From assembly GCA_900551115.1 (NCBI GenBank), contig URUY01000019.1, positions 5,836 through 69,835 of the forward strand: 64,000 nt of DNA, read 5' to 3'. The stretch is from an uncultured Lachnospiraceae bacterium (GTDB taxonomy: Bacteria > Bacillota > Clostridia > Lachnospirales > Lachnospiraceae). Shown in pieces: positions 41,472 through 50,112 of this stretch. The notes under the pieces were generated by a model. That model worked only from the letters and a program-made list of their open reading frames with translations, had not been told where the DNA came from and did no database searches. The translations under genes were made by a program, and so were the position numbers. Within the stretch, counting starts at the first letter, position 1. Each line of letters opens with the position of its first letter.

Positions 41472-41553
41472 TGCGGTTAGTGGGACTTGAACCCACACGC
41501 CTCTCGGCATAAGAACCTAAATCTTACATGTCTGCCAATTCCATCATAACCGC
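41472..41553 (-). tRNA. tRNA-Leu (TAG)
   Basis: Acceptor GCGGTTA/TAACCGC, anticodon stem TAAGA/TCTTA with loop TTTAGGT (anticodon TAG, reads CUA), a long variable arm as in class II tRNAs, and T-arm loop TTCAAGT. It is 82 nt without encoded CCA. It is between the YfhO-like and MATE genes. Confidence 0.95.
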
Positions 41554-41595
41554 ATCAATAACGCTTTGCTAAAAGCGTACTTTAACAGTATACCC

Positions 41596-42984
41596 TTACG
41601 GTAAAGATTTTGTCAACCCGATATGCCGGATGATTTTCTTATAAAGCCTATGCAGGAAATAGCAGCTCATAACAACGGATACAACCTCTGCAAGGGGAAA
41701 TGCCCACCAGATATTAACAGCTTTTCCCGTCAGGGAAAAAAGATAAGCAGCGGGAAGCAATACCACAAGCTGTCTGGCAATTGACACAATCATACTGTAA
41801 ACACCGTTTCCAAGCGCCTGAAATACGCTTCCTACCACAATACAGAAGCCTGCAAAAACAAAGCTTAAGCAAATGATGCGGAGTGCCGGCACGCCTACCG
41901 CCAAAAGCTCCGGCGTTGCATTAAACAGCATAAGAAGCTGCGCAGGGAATATTTCCATGACAAGCAGTCCCAAAAACATAATAGACACTGCATACATAAT
42001 GCTCAGTTTCATAGTCTTTACAACGCGTTCCTTGCTTCCTGCTCCAAAATTGTAAGCAATGATAGGAACCATACCGTTATTCAGACCGAATACCGGCATA
42101 AACACAAAGCTCTGCAGTTTGAAATACAGACCAAATACGGTCTGTGCCACGCCGTAAGCATTCAAAATCAGATTCATGCCATAGGTCATAACCGAGCCTA
42201 TTGCCTGCATGACAATAGACGGCGCACCAACCGCATATATCTGCCTGATTACGAATAAATCCGGTTTAAAGCCCTTTATATTCAATTTTACTTCATGATT
42301 GAATTTAAAATGGAATACAATCGCCACAATTGCTCCTACAATCTGTCCCGTTACAGTTGCTATTGCTGCTCCTGCAGCCTCCATTCTGGGAAATCCGAAA
42401 AGTCCAAAAATCATAATCGGATCTAAAATAATATTAATGACGGCTCCGATTCCCTGCGTAATCATTGTATAAAAGGTTTTTCCTGTTGACTGAAGCAGTC
42501 TTTCAAAAATAACCTGGATAAATAAACCGAATGAGCAGGTGGTACAGATAGTCAGATAGGAAACGCCGTATGCTTTTACCTCCGGCACATCTGTCTGACT
42601 CGCCATAAACGGCTCTACAACCGTAAAACCTATCAGAAGGAAGAGCAGGTAACAGAGAATCACCACAAACACACCGTTATCCGCTGTTTTATTCACCCTT
42701 TTGTAGTCTTTTTCCCCAAGCGCCCTTGACAGCAGTGCATTGACACCTACGGAAGTACCAACACCTATAGCAATCATAAGACTCTGAATGGGAAATGCCA
42801 GTGACACGGCACGCACCGCATATTCATCCACCTGTGCCACAAAAATACTGTCTACAATATTATAAAGCGCCTGCACCAGCATAGAAATCATCATCGGTAC
42901 AGACATACTGATAAGCAGCCTGTTGACCGGCATGGTTCCCATTTTATTTTCCGTTGTATCTTTAAGTATCTCTTTTGTCGCCAT
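41596..42984 (-). CDS. MATE family efflux transporter
   Basis: A 462-aa multidrug/toxic compound extrusion transporter (cation antiporter) with 12 predicted membrane segments. It opens KMGTMPVNRLLISMSVPMMI, with SIFVAQVDEYAVRAVSLAFP and GTSVGVNALLSRALGEKDY typical of the DinF/NorM clostridial group; the second half starts near NAYGVAQTVFGLYFKLQSF and holds NNGMVPIIAYNFGAGSKERV. The ATG at 42984 follows AGGA by 6 nt. It lies 31 bp downstream of the tRNA-cluster terminator and may receive readthrough. Substrate unknown. Confidence 0.94.
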   Translation of the reverse strand: MATKEILKDTTENKMGTMPVNRLLISMSVPMMISMLVQALYNIVDSIFVAQVDEYAVRAVSLAFPIQSLMIAIGVGTSVGVNALLSRALGEKDYKRVNKTADNGVFVVILCYLLFLLIGFTVVEPFMASQTDVPEVKAYGVSYLTICTTCSFGLFIQVIFERLLQSTGKTFYTMITQGIGAVINIILDPIMIFGLFGFPRMEAAGAAIATVTGQIVGAIVAIVFHFKFNHEVKLNIKGFKPDLFVIRQIYAVGAPSIVMQAIGSVMTYGMNLILNAYGVAQTVFGLYFKLQSFVFMPVFGLNNGMVPIIAYNFGAGSKERVVKTMKLSIMYAVSIMFLGLLVMEIFPAQLLMLFNATPELLAVGVPALRIICLSFVFAGFCIVVGSVFQALGNGVYSMIVSIARQLVVLLPAAYLFSLTGKAVNIWWAFPLAEVVSVVMSCYFLHRLYKKIIRHIGLTKSLP

Positions 42985-43007
42985 AATTATTCCTTTCCTG
43001 CAAAGCA

Positions 43008-43030
43008 AAAAAATAAGACCTGCTGGCCTT
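43008..43030 (-). terminator. terminator of the Arg-His-Gln-Lys tRNA cluster
   Basis: Minus strand AAGGCC-AGCA-GGTCTT (43030-43015) followed by ATTTTTTT. Confidence 0.7.
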
Positions 43031-43040
43031 TTACCTTTTA

Positions 43041-43153
43041 AGTGAAACACGGTGGACTCGAAACCCGGTGGGACGAATCAACCTTATTAATCGTTCTAGT
43101 GAAGCACGGGGGATTCTGAACCCAGGGGGTTCGAATCAATTTCATTTTGATTC
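43041..43153 (-). repeat. two degenerate tandem copies of the tRNA-Lys 3' end
   Basis: Downstream of tRNA-Lys, the T-arm and acceptor (GGGTTCGAATCCCCCGTGCT) recur twice at 56-57 bp spacing with growing divergence: GGGTTCAGAATCCCCCGTG, then GGGTTTCGAGTCCACCGTG. Each unit also carries TTGATTCG. No full tRNA can be folded from them. They are tandem scars of the tRNA 3' end. Confidence 0.8.
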
Positions 43154-43156
43154 TAG

Positions 43157-43229
43157 TGAAGCACGGGGGATTCGAACCCCCGACAACCTGATTAAAAGTC
43201 AGGTGCTCTACCGACTGAGCTAGTGCTCC
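43157..43229 (-). tRNA. tRNA-Lys (TTT)
   Basis: Acceptor GGAGCAC/GTGCTTC, anticodon loop CTTTTAA (TTT), T loop TTCGAAT; 73 nt, CCA not encoded. Last tRNA of a four-gene cluster transcribed on the minus strand. Its 3' end is duplicated downstream (43041-43153). Confidence 0.97.
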
Positions 43230-43239
43230 AAACCTCAAA

Positions 43240-43311
43240 CTGGGCTAGCTGGATTCGAACCAGCGAATGCAGGAGTCAAAGTCCTGTGCCTTACCGCTTG
43301 GCGATAGCCCA
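43240..43311 (-). tRNA. tRNA-Gln (TTG)
   Basis: Acceptor TGGGCTA/TAGCCCA with discriminator G, anticodon loop CTTTGAC (TTG). 72 nt, third in the cluster. Confidence 0.97.
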
Positions 43312-43357
43312 TTATATGGCGCCAACCTAAGTTCTCACTGCATCCAAAAACAATGAG

Positions 43358-43432
43358 GGTGGATAAAGGGATTCGAACCCTTGGCCTCCAGAGCCACAAT
43401 CTGGCGCGCTAACCAACTGCGCTATACCCACC
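43358..43432 (-). tRNA. tRNA-His (GTG)
   Basis: Acceptor GTGGGTA/TATCCAC with the extra G at -1 opposite discriminator C, anticodon loop TTGTGGC (GTG). Second in the cluster. Confidence 0.97.
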
Positions 43433-43458
43433 ATATATGGGATACAGCATATCCCAAA

Positions 43459-43532
<74 letters not shown>

Positions 43533-43560
43533 ACGTAGTGCAATCGCACTGACGAATGAT

Positions 43561-43589
43561 ATTGTATCGTATCACGGTGCGATTGTCAA
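43561..43589 (-). promoter_or_regulatory. promoter of the Arg-His-Gln-Lys tRNA cluster
   Basis: Minus strand TTGACA (43589-43584), 17-nt spacer, TACAAT (43566-43561), 29 bp before tRNA-Arg. Confidence 0.85.
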
Positions 43590-43666
43590 CACTATTTTCA
43601 CAATTATTCCCTATTTTTTATTCCTGTTTTGGTTCCCTGTTTTAAATTCCTGCCGCTGCCAAATAG

Positions 43667-45364
43667 TCAAAGTCCTCTGTAGCGGTTGAAGCAGGCAAAC
43701 ATCTCCTGCTTTCTGGGTATAGCCATATTTACCGGCAGGTAATTTCCTTCGCATACGGCACTGATTCCGTTTTCCTCTACCAGCGCATACAGCTTTTCTA
43801 TGACTTCCTTAAGCGTCTTTCTGCCGTCCACAATATGCGTTTGGGCATACCGCAGCAGGTATCCCAGTGCATTTAACTGCTCTGTATCCACAAGCTGCTC
43901 CACAAAACGTAAATCTATCGTTTCTTTTTGTAATAAAATACCGTCCAGTCCCATGGTTTTCATCTTGAAACGGTCCTTTTCCCACAGGGTCTTATTTTTT
44001 TCAAGAGGTCTTTCAAAGGACGGCGCTTTGGCCTCCTCTGTCTCCATATTGGGCATCGGAAACTTTTCTGCTGTCATTTTGGCATAAGCCGTTATGTCCA
44101 CCGGCTGATAATTGTCCATCTGTATAATACAGTCTGCCTTATGAAAATAGGAGCCTGAGCTTCCTGCTACCAGTATAGTAGACATTCCGTAGCTTTCATA
44201 AAGCTCCCGCACCCGGCTGATAAACGGCACTATAGGTTCCTTGTCCCGATTTACTACCTGCTGCATCAGCTCATCCCGTATCATAAAGTTAGTCGCACTG
44301 GTATCCTCATCCAGCAAAAGCAGTTCTGCCCCTGCCTCCATAGCCTCTATTACTCCTGCGGCCTGAGAGGTGCTGCCGCTGGCATCTGCAGAGCAAAAAG
44401 CTTTCGTATCTTTTCCGTTTGGCAGATTTCTGATAAACATGGAAATATCCACATTTTTAATACTTCTTCCGTCCTCCGCACGAACCTTCACCGCCGAAGC
44501 CTCCGTAATCACATACTCCCTGCCATCCCCGGAAATATGGTTGTATACGCCGCGCTCAATTGCTTCCAAAAGAGTGGATTTTCCATGATAACCGCCTCCG
44601 GCAATCATAGTAATCCCTTTTCGTATTCCCATTCCCCTTACGGCTCCCCTGTGCGGCAGCATCAGTGTCACAGAAAGGCTCTCCGGAGACCGGAAGGGTA
44701 CTGCTGCCTTCATAGGTCTGTCCGATACCCCGGATTCCCTTGGCAGCACAGACCCATCAGCTGCAAAAACCACCAGCCCAAGCTCTGTCAGCTTCTCTCT
44801 GATATAACGCTGATCATCCGCAAGGAATGCAGTTTCTGTCAGCTTTTCCGCAGAAAGGGATTTATAGAACAGCGCCTTCTCTACGCATTCCGGTAAAAAT
44901 GCAAACAGAATTTTCTTTAATTCCCCTGCATTTACGGTTCGCCCGTTGGCAGGAAATCCGATTTCCATGCAGACATTTATATCCCCTGTCTTCTCTTCTA
45001 TCCGACAGGCGCTTCTTTCTAAAATTTCCTGTCCGGGACGGCTGATTCCCATAAGCCCGCTTTTGCCCGAGCCTCTTGCCTGAAAGGAATGTCCCTCTAT
45101 CTGTCTGCCAAACTGCCTGAGCAGATAATCCTGCAGGGCAATCCGTCTGTGCTTTTCCTTATAAAGCGTCTCCGGAAACCCTGCCCTGCTGCCGGCCACC
45201 CTGACGCTTATCCTTGACGGCGATGCAAAGGGATCCCCCTGCACATGATCAATTGACAGCACATACTGTTTAAAAGCATACTGTCCCCTGGTATCCTTAT
45301 AGGCTGGATAACCTCTTTTATCTATTCTGTCGAGCAACGCCCGCAGTTCTTCTGCATTTTTCAT
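43667..45364 (-). CDS. ABC_ATPase (PF09818) family predicted ATPase
   Basis: A 565-aa stand-alone P-loop ATPase of the PF09818 family, function unknown. An N-terminal region of about 240 residues (ELRALLDRIDKRGYPAYKDT, VRVAGSRAGFPETLY, AFLPECVEKALFYKSL) precedes the ATPase core: Walker A MIAGGGYHGKSTLLEAIERG near 265, a Q-loop-like stretch, SQAAGVIEAMEAGAELLLLD with Walker B LLLLDEDTSATNFMIRD near 375, and ILVAGSSGSYFHKADCIIQM. No membrane segments and no transporter partner. The start at 45364 has GGAGG 5 nt upstream. Transcribed alone. Confidence 0.9.
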   Translation of the reverse strand: MKNAEELRALLDRIDKRGYPAYKDTRGQYAFKQYVLSIDHVQGDPFASPSRISVRVAGSRAGFPETLYKEKHRRIALQDYLLRQFGRQIEGHSFQARGSGKSGLMGISRPGQEILERSACRIEEKTGDINVCMEIGFPANGRTVNAGELKKILFAFLPECVEKALFYKSLSAEKLTETAFLADDQRYIREKLTELGLVVFAADGSVLPRESGVSDRPMKAAVPFRSPESLSVTLMLPHRGAVRGMGIRKGITMIAGGGYHGKSTLLEAIERGVYNHISGDGREYVITEASAVKVRAEDGRSIKNVDISMFIRNLPNGKDTKAFCSADASGSTSQAAGVIEAMEAGAELLLLDEDTSATNFMIRDELMQQVVNRDKEPIVPFISRVRELYESYGMSTILVAGSSGSYFHKADCIIQMDNYQPVDITAYAKMTAEKFPMPNMETEEAKAPSFERPLEKNKTLWEKDRFKMKTMGLDGILLQKETIDLRFVEQLVDTEQLNALGYLLRYAQTHIVDGRKTLKEVIEKLYALVEENGISAVCEGNYLPVNMAIPRKQEMFACFNRYRGL

Positions 45365-45520
45365 TTTTCCTCCATACCGCCACATTTTTTCAGATACTGT
45401 CAACAAAAATGCGTACAGACGGTTTCTGTTCTGTATTAAGGCACCGCTTCCCACACCGCAAGCCTGTCGGCTTTAAAACTGCTACGGGTCAGCCTACATC
45501 TTTTGTGTGCTTGTCCGCTC

Positions 45521-46510
45521 TTACAGCTCATTGCCGTTTTTTCTTCCCTCCACAAACGCCAACGCATTGTCCATGGTTGTCCGGCTGATGGCCTGTAATG
45601 CTTCCTGTGTAAAAAAACCCTGATGGGAGGTCACCATTACATTAGGAAAAGACAACAGCCTTGCCATGGTCGAATGCTCTAATATGGTATCCGACATATC
45701 CTCATAAACCGTGCCGGTTTCTTCCTCATATACATCCAGTCCCACTGCAAAAAACTTGCCGTCCCTGATACCCTTAATCAAATCCTTCGTCTTAATCAGC
45801 GCACCTCTCGAGGTATTTACCAGAATAACGCCGTCCTTCATTTTCTGAATCGTCTCTTCATTAATCAGGTGATAGTTTTCTTCTGTCAGCGGACAATGCA
45901 GGGAAATCAAATCCGATTCTGCAAGCAGATGTTCAAAATCCACATATTCCACAAAATCCAGACTCTTATTGGGATACATATCATAACCGATAACCCGCAT
46001 GCCAAAACCGTGGCAGATTCTTGCCATTGCTGCGCCGATTTTACCGGTTCCCACAATACCGGCTGTTTTTCCATACAGATTGACGCCCATCAGCCCTGCC
46101 AGATTAAAATTATTTTCCCGGCACTTAATATATGCCTTATGCATATGCCTGTCCGCAGTAAGCACCAGCGCCATGGCATGCTCCGCTACAGCCTCCGGTG
46201 AATACCCCGGAACACGCATAACGGTTATCCCGCATTCGCCTGCCGCCTCCAAATCTACATTGTTAAAACCGGCACAGCGCATCAGTATCAGCTTGACACC
46301 GCATTTGTGCAGCGTGCGGATGGTTTTTTCAGAAAGGTCCATATTGACAAACGCACAGACTGCCGTAAAGCCGTCTGCCAGCCTTGCTGTTTCCGGCGTC
46401 AGCTTCGGCTCTATAAAAGTAATCTCCAAATCGTGATAAGCGCCGCTCCCTATCAGCTTTTCAAAAAATTCCCTGTCATAGCTTTTGGTTCCAAAAAATA
46501 ATATATTCAT
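45521..46510 (-). CDS. D-isomer-specific 2-hydroxyacid dehydrogenase (D-lactate dehydrogenase-like)
   Basis: A 329-aa NAD-dependent dehydrogenase closest in motifs to fermentative D-lactate dehydrogenase (LdhA), reducing pyruvate to D-lactate. Motifs: ILMRCAGFNNVDLEAAGECG, VPGYSPEAVAEHAMALVL, Rossmann GIVGTGKIGAAMARI near 150, SLHCPLTEENYHLI, LVNTSRGALIKT (catalytic Arg), DVYEEETGTVYEDM and VMVTSHQGFFTQEAL (catalytic His). The ATG at 46510 lies 9 nt after AGGAG. Full length, transcribed alone. Confidence 0.93.
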   Translation of the reverse strand: MNILFFGTKSYDREFFEKLIGSGAYHDLEITFIEPKLTPETARLADGFTAVCAFVNMDLSEKTIRTLHKCGVKLILMRCAGFNNVDLEAAGECGITVMRVPGYSPEAVAEHAMALVLTADRHMHKAYIKCRENNFNLAGLMGVNLYGKTAGIVGTGKIGAAMARICHGFGMRVIGYDMYPNKSLDFVEYVDFEHLLAESDLISLHCPLTEENYHLINEETIQKMKDGVILVNTSRGALIKTKDLIKGIRDGKFFAVGLDVYEEETGTVYEDMSDTILEHSTMARLLSFPNVMVTSHQGFFTQEALQAISRTTMDNALAFVEGRKNGNEL

Positions 46511-46679
46511 AATCAAACACTCCTTCTAAAGCTTTTTATCATTTTTACTGTTAGTATATATGTGGATTTACAGCTTCTGTTCTTCCATTATTATAATACA
46601 AAAACAGGAAAAGTATCAAAACAAATAAAAACAGGAAGCAGCGGAATATTTCCCATTGCTCCCTGTTGCGTTTTTCCGG

Positions 46680-47060
46680 TTATGCTTTCCACAGACCATG
46701 CAGATTGCAATATTCATATGCCGCATAAAAACTGTCCGTATCCGTCAGCATGAATACAGCTTCCGGTTTGTCTCCCGGCTGTAACTGTTTCATCTGATTT
46801 CCTTCTTTGGTCTCAATGGCAATCCACTGTATGTAATGGGCTTCCACCATAGGATGCTCCGCCGCACCGATTTTTACCGTAACCCGGTTTCCCTCCACAC
46901 TGACTACCGGCACATGCTTCTCCAAAGCGCCGTCAGAGGTTCCGGGAACCAGCTCCTTCATCTGCCTGCCACAGCACATAGTCGGAACCGCCGTATCCCA
47001 CTTGGTTGCCATCATTATCATTTTTCCGCAGCTCTCACAAATATAATACTTCATTTCCAT
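46680..47060 (-). CDS. dfx: desulfoferrodoxin (superoxide reductase)
   Basis: A 126-aa two-domain superoxide reductase that reduces superoxide to hydrogen peroxide in anaerobes. The N-terminal desulforedoxin-like center has ICESCGK and TMCCGRQ (four Cys for Fe). The catalytic center II ligands are in EKHVPVV, HPMVEAHYIQW and YEYCNLHGLW (four His and one Cys), all present. Together with the SodC-like protein at 3192-3665 the window encodes two different superoxide-removing proteins. AGGGGAAG precedes the start. Confidence 0.95.
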   Translation of the reverse strand: MEMKYYICESCGKMIMMATKWDTAVPTMCCGRQMKELVPGTSDGALEKHVPVVSVEGNRVTVKIGAAEHPMVEAHYIQWIAIETKEGNQMKQLQPGDKPEAVFMLTDTDSFYAAYEYCNLHGLWKA

Positions 47061-47240
47061 AACTTCCCCTGCCTTTCCTGCCTGGATTCCTTTTACAGAA
47101 CACCGGACAAAACCGTTTATCCTTTACGCCTATGGCTGTTATCCAAAATCTTCCAACCTTTTTCATTGTAACATTTCTGCTGTTTTTTTACAATAATCCG
47201 TAATATAAGAGTATCGCGCGTTTCGCCATTTTCCGCGTTC

Positions 47241-48083
47241 TTACAGTTCTTTCCTGCCAAACCAGTAATACAGAAAGGTTCTGTAGCCCAGCTTCCCGTA
47301 CCATTTATCAAGATGTGTCCAATGAATAAAGACCTCGTCACAATTTTGCTTTTTCATTTCTTCTGTCGCCAGTGCCACCATCGTCAGACCAATTCCCTTT
47401 TCCCGCTCACTGTGAATCGTACCTACACAGCCGATACTGCCGATTTTAGCACCCTCTCTACACAGAATATTGTCATCATCATAAGATAGAATCGTAAAGC
47501 TTATCACCTTTCCCTCAAGAAAGACGCAAAAGACCTTGTCCGCTTTCGGAAAATACTGTACCCAGTCCTCGTCCACATCTGCTACTGCCTCATACAGAGC
47601 AGTTCTGTCCTCATCGTTATAATATCCAAAGGTAACACCTGTCTGCATATTGACCGGTGCCTTCTCTACCTCAAAATCCTTCATAGCAAGCTTCATTTCA
47701 AAACAGCCGTCCTCTGCCGTATATCCGCACTTTTCAAAAAAAGGATTGCTCTTTTTCAAAAAGTCCTCTTCGCTTGTCACTGCACCAATAAACAGTCCGG
47801 AAGAAAAACCGCCCAGCACTGCCGTTTTATAACCGTCAGACGCAATCTTTTCTTCACTCATCGCCAGAAGTCGTCTTCCCAGTCCCTTATATCTATACTC
47901 AGGTCTTACGCACAACAGACGTATATTGTCACCGCACACAGCAGAAAAGCCTGAAATTTCACCATCCTTCTGTACGGTCAGAATCTGACAGGAGTCATAG
48001 TCCATGCAGCTAAACAGTTTATTCATAGGCATAGGATATTCGGGAAAACATTCTCTGAAAATTTGATATATAGTATCTTTCAT
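47241..48083 (-). CDS. double-domain GNAT acetyltransferase
   Basis: A 280-aa protein with two GNAT folds in tandem. First domain: SGFSAVCGDNIRLLCVRPEY then RYKGLGRRLLAMSEEKI (acetyl-CoA loop) and NPFFEKCGYTAEDG. Second domain: VISFTILSYDDDNI, IGCVGTIHSEREKGIGLTMV and HLDKWYGKLGYRTFLYYWFG. Both pyrophosphate loops look usable. The ATG at 48083 is 9 nt after AGGATG. Upstream frame sequence back to 48227 is an artefact of the hairpin chain and is not coding. Substrate unknown. Confidence 0.88.
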   Translation of the reverse strand: MKDTIYQIFRECFPEYPMPMNKLFSCMDYDSCQILTVQKDGEISGFSAVCGDNIRLLCVRPEYRYKGLGRRLLAMSEEKIASDGYKTAVLGGFSSGLFIGAVTSEEDFLKKSNPFFEKCGYTAEDGCFEMKLAMKDFEVEKAPVNMQTGVTFGYYNDEDRTALYEAVADVDEDWVQYFPKADKVFCVFLEGKVISFTILSYDDDNILCREGAKIGSIGCVGTIHSEREKGIGLTMVALATEEMKKQNCDEVFIHWTHLDKWYGKLGYRTFLYYWFGRKEL

Positions 48084-48101
48084 ATGGTGGTCATCCTTTC
48101 T

Positions 48102-48248
48102 GCGGGTGCAATCCCCCGCTCTCCTGCCTCCGGCAGGCAGACGCACAGCGTCTGTTTTGCGAGTCTCGCGGGTGCAATCCCCCGCTTTGGCGGCTATTGC
48201 CGCCTGGCAGCAAAGCTGCCACTTCATGCCCTAAAAAAGGGCATGAAG
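48102..48248. repeat. chain of eight consecutive hairpins between tRNA-Gly and the GNAT gene
   Basis: Inverted repeats follow each other with almost no spacer: GCGGG/CCCGC (48102-48119), CCTGCC/GGCAGG (48123-48137), CAGACGC/GCGTCTG (48138-48154), GCGAG/CTCGC (48159-48169), GCGGG/CCCGC again (48168-48185), GGCGGC/GCCGCC (48189-48204), TGGCAGC/GCTGCCA (48205-48221), CTTCATGCCC/GGGCATGAAG (48222-48248). Copies 1 and 5 are the same 19-mer, GCGGGTGCAATCCCCCGCT. GC content is well above the surroundings. I do not recognise the element; a repetitive extragenic palindrome cluster is the closest idea. Confidence 0.85.
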
Positions 48249-48250
48249 AA

Positions 48251-48321
48251 AGCGGGTGATGGGAATCGAACCCACGTATCCAGCTTGGAAGGCTGGTGTT
48301 CTACCATTGAACTACACCCGC
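48251..48321 (-). tRNA. tRNA-Gly (TCC)
   Basis: Acceptor GCGGGTG/CACCCGC, anticodon loop CTTCCAA (TCC), T loop TTCGATT; 71 nt. Second gene of a Pro-Gly pair on the minus strand. Confidence 0.97.
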
Positions 48322-48364
48322 ATGTTACTATTTAATTTACCAACTGCTGTCTGCAGGATTTTAA

Positions 48365-48439
48365 TCGGGGTGACAGGATTCGAACCTGCGACCTCCTGGT
48401 CCCAAACCAGGCGCTCTAGCCAAGCTGAGCCACACCCCG
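48365..48439 (-). tRNA. tRNA-Pro (TGG)
   Basis: Acceptor CGGGGTG/CACCCCG, anticodon loop TTTGGGA (TGG), T loop TTCGAAT; 75 nt. First gene of the Pro-Gly pair; a second tRNA-Pro copy is cut by the window start. Confidence 0.97.
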
Positions 48440-48479
48440 ACAGTTTCATATAATCTGCTGCTTTTACAGCGCAGATTAT

Positions 48480-48508
48480 ATTATATAATACCTGTCAGAT
48501 GATGTCAA
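48480..48508 (-). promoter_or_regulatory. promoter of the tRNA-Pro/tRNA-Gly pair
   Basis: Minus strand TTGACA (48508-48503), 17-nt spacer, TATAAT (48485-48480), 41 bp before tRNA-Pro. Confidence 0.85.
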
Positions 48509-48594
48509 CAGCTTTATTTTACCGCTCACCTTACGGCTTAAGCCCCGATTTAAAGCGCCTGTGGTGACTCCATTTCTTTTTCCGCTTTTACTGC

Positions 48595-50079
48595 TTACTG
48601 CGCATTCCTTAATCCCTGTGCGCTTGTATTCAGCCTTGCCGCAATTTCAGTAACCTCATTTACCAGCTTCCGGTTTTCGCGGCAGGCATTCATTGTTTCA
48701 CTGGAATGCGCCGTTACTTCCTCCGTAACAGCTGAAATCGTCTGGATATTCTGTACGATATCCTCGTTTGCTTCTGCTAAATCAGAAATCATTTTTTCCA
48801 TTTCCTGCGTCTTTTCCGCAATGCGGTCCGTTGTATTGTTAATAACCTGAAGGCTCTTGCTCAGTTCCTCTGTTTTTGCACCCTGCGTCTCTGTATTTTC
48901 CGCCAACAGCGTAACCGCTTCCGCAACCTGTCCCAGCTCTCCCACTACTGTCTGTATCAGTCCTGTAATATTATCAGCCGCCTGTTTGGTCTGCTCGGAT
49001 AACTCCGTTACCTGTGTGGCAACTACCGCAAAGCCACGGCCTGCTTCACCGGCACGGGCTGCTTCTATACTGGCATTAAGCGCCAGCATTCCGGTACGGT
49101 TGGCTACACTGGTAATCAATGTTACGATTTCATTCATCTTATCCGCCTGCTCCTGCAGCACACGCATCAGGTTTACCACCGTTTCATTGGCTTCTTTGGA
49201 TTTTGACGCCTGCATAGCCAGCTCATCCATATTGGACAGACCGATACCTACCTCTGCCGAAGCACGTGCCATTCCCTCCATAATATGTACTCCTACTTCA
49301 CGCACGCCATCAATAAGTCTCTGGATTTCCTCCGTACGCACGAGCTGATTCTGTACAGATTCCGCAGTATCCATAGTCCCGGCATTTACCTCTTCCATTG
49401 CCGTACCCATTTCACCTGTAGAACTGCCCAAGGCGCTCATATGCCTGTCTACCAGTTTGATATCTTCCGACAATGCCCCCGAAAGCCGCATCACATCCTG
49501 CAGCAGACGTTCTATTTTTTCTTTCTCTTCTTCCAGCTCTTTTCTCTTATCGGCATTTATCTGCTTCACTACACGAGTGGACAAATACACAAATATACAA
49601 ACTAACAGCGTCAAAAACAATCTGATTTCAATATCCGGAATAATCTCTTTGGCATATCCTACTGTTGTTGCCTTATATACTACATCCCCCACATTCACAA
49701 GCACTACGCCTATTCCGATTTTCAGACAGTATTTCTGATCCGAATACAGGGTTATCACTAACAGCATGGGAATAATATAAGTAAACGTCATCATACTGTT
49801 AGTGGTAAATACGGCAAAAATATACAATGCCGCATAGCTCCACGCCATCACTCGCTTAATGAACAGACTGTCCTTATTCTTTTTATAAAGCCCCACTTCA
49901 ACCAGTATCGGCAATAGGGCCAATATGGCAATCACTGCAAAATAAAGCGGTGTCCTGCTTCCTTTTATCATTTCCAACAAATATGCCAGCGTAATGATAC
50001 TGTCCACTACCCCGTGACATAAAATTACAATCTTATTAATTCTTGCCGTGTCTGAAATTTTTTTCTGTACTTCTTTCAT
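48595..50079 (-). CDS. methyl-accepting chemotaxis protein with six membrane segments
   Basis: A 494-aa chemoreceptor. Instead of the usual two-helix anchor around an extracellular domain, the first about 175 residues contain six hydrophobic segments (starting near 15, 45, 75, 97, 120 and 150) with short loops, so a ligand would be sensed within the membrane or not directly. A short coiled coil (KRKELEEEKEKIERLLQDV) leads to the signalling domain; the hairpin tip reads ALNASIEAARAGEAGRGFAV near 345. No HAMP domain is obvious. It is the last gene of an operon after a phosphoesterase, RdgB, an amidase homologue and an RNA methyltransferase. Confidence 0.93.
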   Translation of the reverse strand: MKEVQKKISDTARINKIVILCHGVVDSIITLAYLLEMIKGSRTPLYFAVIAILALLPILVEVGLYKKNKDSLFIKRVMAWSYAALYIFAVFTTNSMMTFTYIIPMLLVITLYSDQKYCLKIGIGVVLVNVGDVVYKATTVGYAKEIIPDIEIRLFLTLLVCIFVYLSTRVVKQINADKRKELEEEKEKIERLLQDVMRLSGALSEDIKLVDRHMSALGSSTGEMGTAMEEVNAGTMDTAESVQNQLVRTEEIQRLIDGVREVGVHIMEGMARASAEVGIGLSNMDELAMQASKSKEANETVVNLMRVLQEQADKMNEIVTLITSVANRTGMLALNASIEAARAGEAGRGFAVVATQVTELSEQTKQAADNITGLIQTVVGELGQVAEAVTLLAENTETQGAKTEELSKSLQVINNTTDRIAEKTQEMEKMISDLAEANEDIVQNIQTISAVTEEVTAHSSETMNACRENRKLVNEVTEIAARLNTSAQGLRNAQ

Positions 50080-50112
50080 TTTCAATCCTTCCTCCATATG
50101 AAACCATTTTTT

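Noticed and set aside
43038..43238. 66-codon frame on the minus strand
   Set aside because: It is the well-known artefact of reading through a tRNA-Lys gene (ALAQSVEHLTFNQVVGGSNP) and its repeated 3' ends.
48084..48227. N-terminal extension of the double GNAT protein
   Set aside because: It is a translation of the hairpin chain (repeated AGDCTRE/AGDCTRR) and the ribosome-binding site points to the ATG at 48083.
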